Positions 59,158 through 64,000 of a stretch of 64,000 nucleotides of DNA are shown here, in pieces. Position 1 is the first letter of the stretch, and every line of letters starts with the position of its first letter. This DNA comes from Heligmosomoides polygyrus polygyrus (Eukaryota; Nematoda; Chromadorea; Rhabditida; Heligmosomidae): positions 62,654,969-62,718,968 of the forward strand of contig OX377205.1 in assembly GCA_947396885.1 (NCBI GenBank), read 5' to 3'. The notes beneath the pieces are model-generated. The model was not told the origin of the DNA. It worked only from the letters and a program-made list of their open reading frames with translations, and searched no databases. Made by a program: the position numbers and the translations under genes.

Positions 59158-59860
59158 CTATTTGGGTGGCTTACGATCAGATTCGAATGTCCCAGCCACA
59201 AGGACTACGTTGATGCAGCGATCGAAGTAGATCTCGGCGGCCGACTCAATAAAATCGACGGCAGTAGTAACGGGCGACCAGTAGTAGTTAACTTCACTCG
59301 GGCGAATACAGTTGCGAAAGAGAATGAAGCAGGTCCTTCCTTGTTGTAGAACCAATAAGAGAAGTCCCGCAGAAGGCGCAGGTACAGGAAGAGGGCGGCT
59401 GCCAGAGAATACAGAGAGCAGATGGACGAGCCGCCGCTCACGGGCAGTGCGCCGAGTCGAAAATGTCTAGGGTTGTCTTGTCCCTGTAAACCCTAGTGCT
59501 GGCCAATTACACATTTGAAGCATCTTCACGATATTATGCAGAACGGAACGCATGGAGATTCCCAAGGGATTTTGAACAACGCCTTGCCTACCCCTGCTGC
59601 TGCTTCAAAACTCATCGGAGCCCGTGGATGGGTCAGCACACTGGGTGCCTTTCGCATGGATGAACAGCCACATCACTCCACTCCACGTCAGCACCAACCT
59701 AGACCAACATCGAATGGTCGTATGGTACTAAAAGTGTCAGAGAAAAGCAGAACTCTTACCCACTAGTAAGTAACCGGGAAAGTGATCAAATAGACCAGCT
59801 ACACCAAATTCAATTCGCCTCTTTATCCTAGAGGTATCGCGTGACCCACCCTGAAAGTAT
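59158..59860 (-). CDS. Exon-like sequences of an unidentified gene
   Basis: Two candidate minus-strand exons. One (about 59853-59766) follows acceptor actttcag, reads GSRDTSRIKRRIEFGVAGLF then DHFPGYLL, and meets a donor (GTGGGT or GTAAGA). The other (about 59486-59176) follows acceptor gtttacag. In one frame it reads a hydrophobic stretch CSLYSLAAALFLYLRLLRDF; in another it reads NYYWSPVTTAVDFIESAAEI and ends FESD before donor GTAAGC. Both frames are open because the DNA is GC-rich, so the true frame is unclear. No family was recognised. The CR1 element begins only about 20 bp beyond the last donor. Confidence 0.3.
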
Positions 59861-59929
59861 TAATCCACGCTGAACATTATTCCTAATTTGCTTCCGACAT
59901 GATCGAATACAATGAGCACTGGGAAATGG

Positions 59930-60070
59930 GCGCGTGGAGTGCAATCGGAGGAGATTCCTGCTGTCGCGTGCGCCCGATTCCTGGCTACTGGTTCGATTTG
60001 CAGCCCAAGCCAACCAAGTTTTGCTTCCTTCCGAGGTCGGTGAATAGGTGTCAGACAGCCAATTCAGCCA
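59930..60070 (+). repeat. SINE copy (same family as 26260-26563)
   Basis: Contains cgtgcgcccgattcctggct, ctggttcgatttgcagccca, gccaaccaagttttgcttcc and ggtcggtgaatagg, collinear with the nested SINE. The 3' part is missing or diverged. Confidence 0.6.
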
Positions 60071-61480
60071 GACCAAGCTACATTCATTCCAATACACAAG
60101 GCAACACTAGAGTTCAAAAGGTGCAGTCACTGTTACAAGTACGCATACCCTGATGCTACTCCTTTAGGTGGCACGATCTGGTCATACGCACAGTGCAGAT
60201 GTATGTAATAAGCCCAGCCAGCAGCAGCGGAAACAAGAAAGTGAACAACGGCACTATTTTAAAACGAAGACTTCCGTATAGTGGGCCGGAGGGAAAAAGC
60301 CAGGCTCTTTGCAACACGCCGTGACGACAGCGAAAACGACAAATGCTCCCCTCCACAGCACATCACATTCATAAAGAATTCTCGAGCCGAGTGGAGTTAT
60401 ACGATGCGGCGAGGGAGACAGGCGGTGAAAAAATTGCCCGCTCCGATGGAGGGAAGGATGAGCCGTTCGTCGAAGGCTATACAACCGATCAAAAGATGCA
60501 CGCAGGAAATGCCGCGGCTTCCTGAGGGGTCAACCGATGGCGCATCGTCTACGACCTCACAGATGAAGCGCGCCTGTCGCCTCTACGCTGCACACAGGGC
60601 GAAGCGATGATAACGAGGTCCCGAGCAGATTGACGAGTTAATGAGGCCATGCTCACGTTCAAAAGCACCGATCTACACCAACGTGCCGGCTGTAACCACA
60701 GCCTCTGTATACGCGTCAGTGCTAGGATTCCTTTATCTCCTTCCGGAAGAAAAGGCAGCCAGGGAGTTCACAGAAGAGAAAGGTAAGGGTGAAAACAAAC
60801 GTAAAAGGGTAAACGGGTTTCAAAGGCCGGAGTGCAATTCGCGTCTGGTCCACCACTTGCGCCGAGATAAAATATTATAATAATACATGGCTGGAACAGA
60901 TAGCAGCCGATTCAAGAATCATGCGCCTGAGACCGGTGCTTCCCGTAGGCTGTTCCACATACTTCCTGTAGTCTTAATCATCTGGCTGACTGTCGACGGT
61001 CAGTCGTCCGAGCACACCGTCTGCTCGTGATCTTTCTTCTCTTCAGAAAGAGACTACGTGAAAAGGGTCTTCAACAGCCTCTAGCTTACAGAAGCTGAGC
61101 AGCATTGCCCATGTTCACCGTCTTCTATTCTGTTATACATTACGTTTTCGTGTAGTTGGTCCACTTTCCACTTTTTGCTACCTAAAAAGGACTGTTTAAC
61201 TTTTTTAAACAGTATAGGTCCCATTTCTCATTGGCGACGCGCACATTGGCCCTAGTTTGTTTTCGGTAACTTAAGTACGCACAAGATGCGAATGTTTAGT
61301 GCTGCTACAACGTTTGCAAACATGACGAGGAATGATATGTATTCACCGACAAAACTGCTCCTCAAGCGCTAAACAATGCTGACGAATGCAGTGAAGGAAA
61401 CGAACGACTGCAAATGCGAGCGTGAGTGACGACATAAGTAACAAGCAGATTGATGGCAGGGGGGCTAAACTATTCTGAAA
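60071..61480. other. Unassigned interval
   Basis: Minus-strand text at 60270-60158 reads a strongly hydrophobic segment (IVPLFTFLFPLLLAGLITYI, then CTVRMTRS) and ends HLKE-stop. It could be a membrane-spanning last exon but no family was recognised. Overlapping plus-strand frames at 60280-60610 are also open. No confident gene. Confidence 0.3.
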
Positions 61481-61495
61481 ATATCTCTGTCACAG

Positions 61496-61657
61496 AGTTC
61501 CGTGGACACTGTCAAGTCGAGCAACATTGACCGCGCGTGGCGTTCGTCGCTGGCTCTCTGCGAAGCCATGTCTAGACTTGCCGAGGAAACTACAGTTAGC
61601 GAAGTCGAGAGACTCTATAAGCAACGATCCATAACCAAACTATTGTACGGCTATTAA
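61496..61657 (+). CDS. Possible terminal exon, unidentified product
   Basis: After a good acceptor (tctctgtcacag) the plus strand is open for 53 codons to a TAA at 61655-61657, reading SSVDTVKSSNIDRAWRSSLA, then LCEAMSRLAEETTVSEVERL and YKQRSITKLLYGY. Composition is protein-like (charged helices, no low complexity). No homologue was recognised and no partner exons were found upstream, so this may be chance. Confidence 0.28.
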   Translation, partial: SSVDTVKSSNIDRAWRSSLALCEAMSRLAEETTVSEVERLYKQRSITKLLYGY

Positions 61658-62039
61658 CCGCAGGTCGTATCTATACACGCTTTTATGAACCGTATTTCAG
61701 ACCATACCCGTGGTTATGAACCGCAGAGCATTGGTGAAACAATAGCTGTAAGACGCAGGCCAATGGCACATCAGTGTCGATGAACCGACGAATATTTCGA
61801 TCTGGTCGGCTGACGTGTTAGCCATGTAGGCTTACCACGCAGGCCTCATTACCGAGTTGTACAGAACATAGACGAAATTAATGAGAACCTTGGGATGTGC
61901 CACGTATTCTGCTTCTACCGCCCTTCGCGGCAAGGTAATTTTGAATTTGAATTTTTGAATTTTTTTCACCCGTAAGATGACCTGCGCTGGCCAAACTACG
62001 GACAAGCCAGTGATTTATGCCTCCAATGGCATGTAATGT

Positions 62040-62135
62040 GGCATCAATTTACAGGCCCCAGAAGGATGGAAGACTTGGTTGACTGCTGACTTGGGCGGGG
62101 GCGGGAAACCAAAAACGTTCTGTACACGCTACAGC
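62040..62135 (-). repeat. Short SINE-related piece
   Basis: Plus text aggatggaagacttggttg then cttgggcgggggcgggaaac is the complement of the body of the 26260-26563 SINE family. Only about 90 bp are recognisable. Confidence 0.45.
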
Positions 62136-62677
62136 CGGCGCGTCTGACTGCGCAACCACATGTGTAGAAAGTAATAACACCGTGCCTTAAACCTAGCATC
62201 AATAAGCTAAGCCGCACGGTCTCTCCAATGACTCGCATAAGACCAACTATTTGATGAACTGGTTTTTAGACCTTTCTTGAGGAGTGGCCACTCTTCCAAC
62301 ATCTCGAACTGACTTGTTTGCCGCAATGCAGAATCGAACCAGAAGTTGATGCGCAACACGCAAGCAGAGCTGAACAGGGTTCCTGCGAATATGGACCTCA
62401 GGCGCGTGTTAGGATCTTTGATCTACTAAACTTCGGACTTCATCTACACATATGCCAGGCTGACACGAACATTAATAGTCGCTAGTTATTATATTAAATA
62501 TCAGAGAGAGAGAGAGAAAGCCATAGGTAGATTGTGAAAGGTGACTACTCAGTGAATAACAACAACGTAGGGCTTCCCCACATGACTGTGCTTAGAAGGG
62601 AGGTCAATGCACGTCCGTGGCAATTTTCAAAGTGACATATTGAGGGTTGTAGGGCGCTGTCTGAGAAGCACCATAGT

Positions 62678-64000
62678 GGTTTTCCAATTCCCTGCGGACA
62701 TCTGAGTAGGTCAAAAATTGCAAAAAAACCGTATCACTTCATTGCGGGCCGATAAAGCAAAGCAGACGTCTGGAGCTGCCATGTCGTCGTTAGAATCTGA
62801 CCTGCAAAAGGTTGGGGATGCAATAGTAGCGGAATTACAGCGAACTCAGAATTTGCTTGTTAGCGATACAGTAACCAAAGCGGAACATTGAGGTGCGCCG
62901 CTCACGAGCCAGTTGGCAGCGACTGGATGGCCGAGTGGTTGTGGGGGCGTACCTGCAGGAAGAGGTTCAGGGGTTCGGATCCCGGGCATTGCTGGGCTTG
63001 CTCAATGCTCTTTTGCCAATGTGAAGTGTATCTTGAACACTGTGGTGTACCCCACTGACGTTATAACCTTATTTTAACCCGTTTGATACGATTTAACAAC
63101 GATGCTGCCTATTTTCTCCCGCCGCTCTCTGCTAATCGAAGGTGTAGAGACTTGTACTCCCACGACTCTGGAGATCGAAGGCAATTTTCGCCCATACTTC
63201 GTCCTGTAGGCTAATTGAGGCGCTGATCACCAATCTGATAAACGTGTTCTCGTGATCGCGTGATCCCGCATTTTCATGAGTGGTCAAGGTTATCAAAGTC
63301 AGTGCATAGAATCTTTTTCTTCAGCTATGTGATCAGGCTTCTTTCCAATCTTCTACTTCGAGATGGGAAGTAGTGCACGAAAAATAGATAATTTAGAAGA
63401 AGGAATGGCAGGTTCGTGGTCAGCAGCTTAAATAGATTCCATAGGCCAGGAAAGAGCGAAATCAGTGATTATGACCCCTCCATCCCTACACACGACACCC
63501 ACAGTAACCTGCCCTGGTCAGCCGAATTTTCAGAAACGGATACCGTATACGTGCTCGTAAATAACAGTACTGGGCGATATTTGGGCGAAAAAATTTTTTC
63601 GACCTCTCCTCGACTTTTGGAATAGCGATAGTACGTACAATCTTGAATGACCTTGTAATGCTCAGAAATTAACCAGCAAAAGTGTTAATTATAGTTATAT
63701 GCTAGAAGCCCTGACCCTCTTCCTGCAAGCACACACGTCCCCACCCACACCCACTCGGCCATCCAGTCGCCACCGGGCTCGTGAGCGGCGCACCTCAATG
63801 TTCCGCTTCGGTCACTGTATCGCCAACAAGCAAATTCTGAGTTCGCTGTAATTCCGCTACTGTTGCATCCCTAACCCTTTGCAGGTTAAATTCTAACCAC
63901 GACATGGCAGTTCCAGACGTCTGTTTTGCTTTCTCGGCCCGCACTGAAGTGACAAGGTTTTCTGCAATTGCTGGCCTACCAAGATGTCCGCAGGAAATTG
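62678..64000. repeat. Large inverted repeat with tRNA-Ser/Leu-like motif, running off the window
   Basis: Arms of more than 300 bp: 62678-63010 on plus and about 63700-64000 in the opposite orientation, cut by the window end. Shared text includes ctgcggacatct, cacttcaKtgcgggccga, gcagacgtctgg, aatttgcttgttRgcgatac, cggaacattgaggtgcgccg and gactggatggccgagtgg. The last resembles box A of a Ser/Leu tRNA, and ggggttcggatcccgg nearby resembles box B. A unique spacer of roughly 690 bp lies between, with no recognised gene. It could be two head-to-head SINEs or one foldback element. Confidence 0.7.

Overview
The window looks like nuclear DNA of a nematode, most likely a clade V strongylid such as a hookworm. 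This rests on inference: small exons with TTTCAG-type acceptors, a single-copy animal gene spread over large introns, and dense layers of RTE, CR1, mariner/Tc1, hAT-like and SINE elements of the kind typical of hookworm genomes. No prokaryotic features, rRNA or CRISPR arrays were seen.

The main gene lies on the minus strand between about 45.5 kb and 8.38 kb. It encodes a ZO-1 / tight-junction-protein (ZOO-1-like) MAGUK scaffold. I could trace 24 coding exons whose splice phases agree at every junction. In order they encode PDZ1, PDZ2, a linker, PDZ3, SH3, a hinge, a non-catalytic guanylate-kinase-like (GUK) domain, a long disordered tail and a C-terminal ZU5 domain ending at a stop at 8380-8382. 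The exons sum to 3,558 nt, that is 1,185 amino acids plus a stop. The first coding exon(s), upstream of PDZ1, were not found.

The introns are full of mobile DNA. The last intron (8571-15749) holds, from low to high coordinate: inverted tRNA-derived repeats; a CR1 fragment split by a 3.17-kb RTE element with a 16-bp target duplication; and a 1.29-kb maT-like DD37D mariner with TIRs and TA ends. The GUK intron carries a second, deleted RTE copy with a 9-bp target duplication and a SINE nested inside it (7-bp duplication). MITEs lie at 17.56-17.76, 24.15-24.50 and 31.62-32.03 kb. Intron 1 holds a foldback element at 37.72-38.05 kb with two opposed hammerhead-ribozyme-like motifs.

Downstream of the gene (1-8 kb) are a truncated CR1 element running off the window edge, a deleted mariner and a CR1 3' fragment. 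Upstream (45.5-64 kb) are an hAT-like element with an 8-bp duplication and a nested RTE piece, another RTE fragment, a near-full-length two-ORF CR1 element (about 55.26-59.15 kb) whose ORFs are intact, and a large inverted repeat at 62.7-64 kb. A few exon-like pieces near 48.8, 59.2-59.9 and 61.5 kb could belong to neighbouring genes or to the missing 5' end, but I could not identify them.
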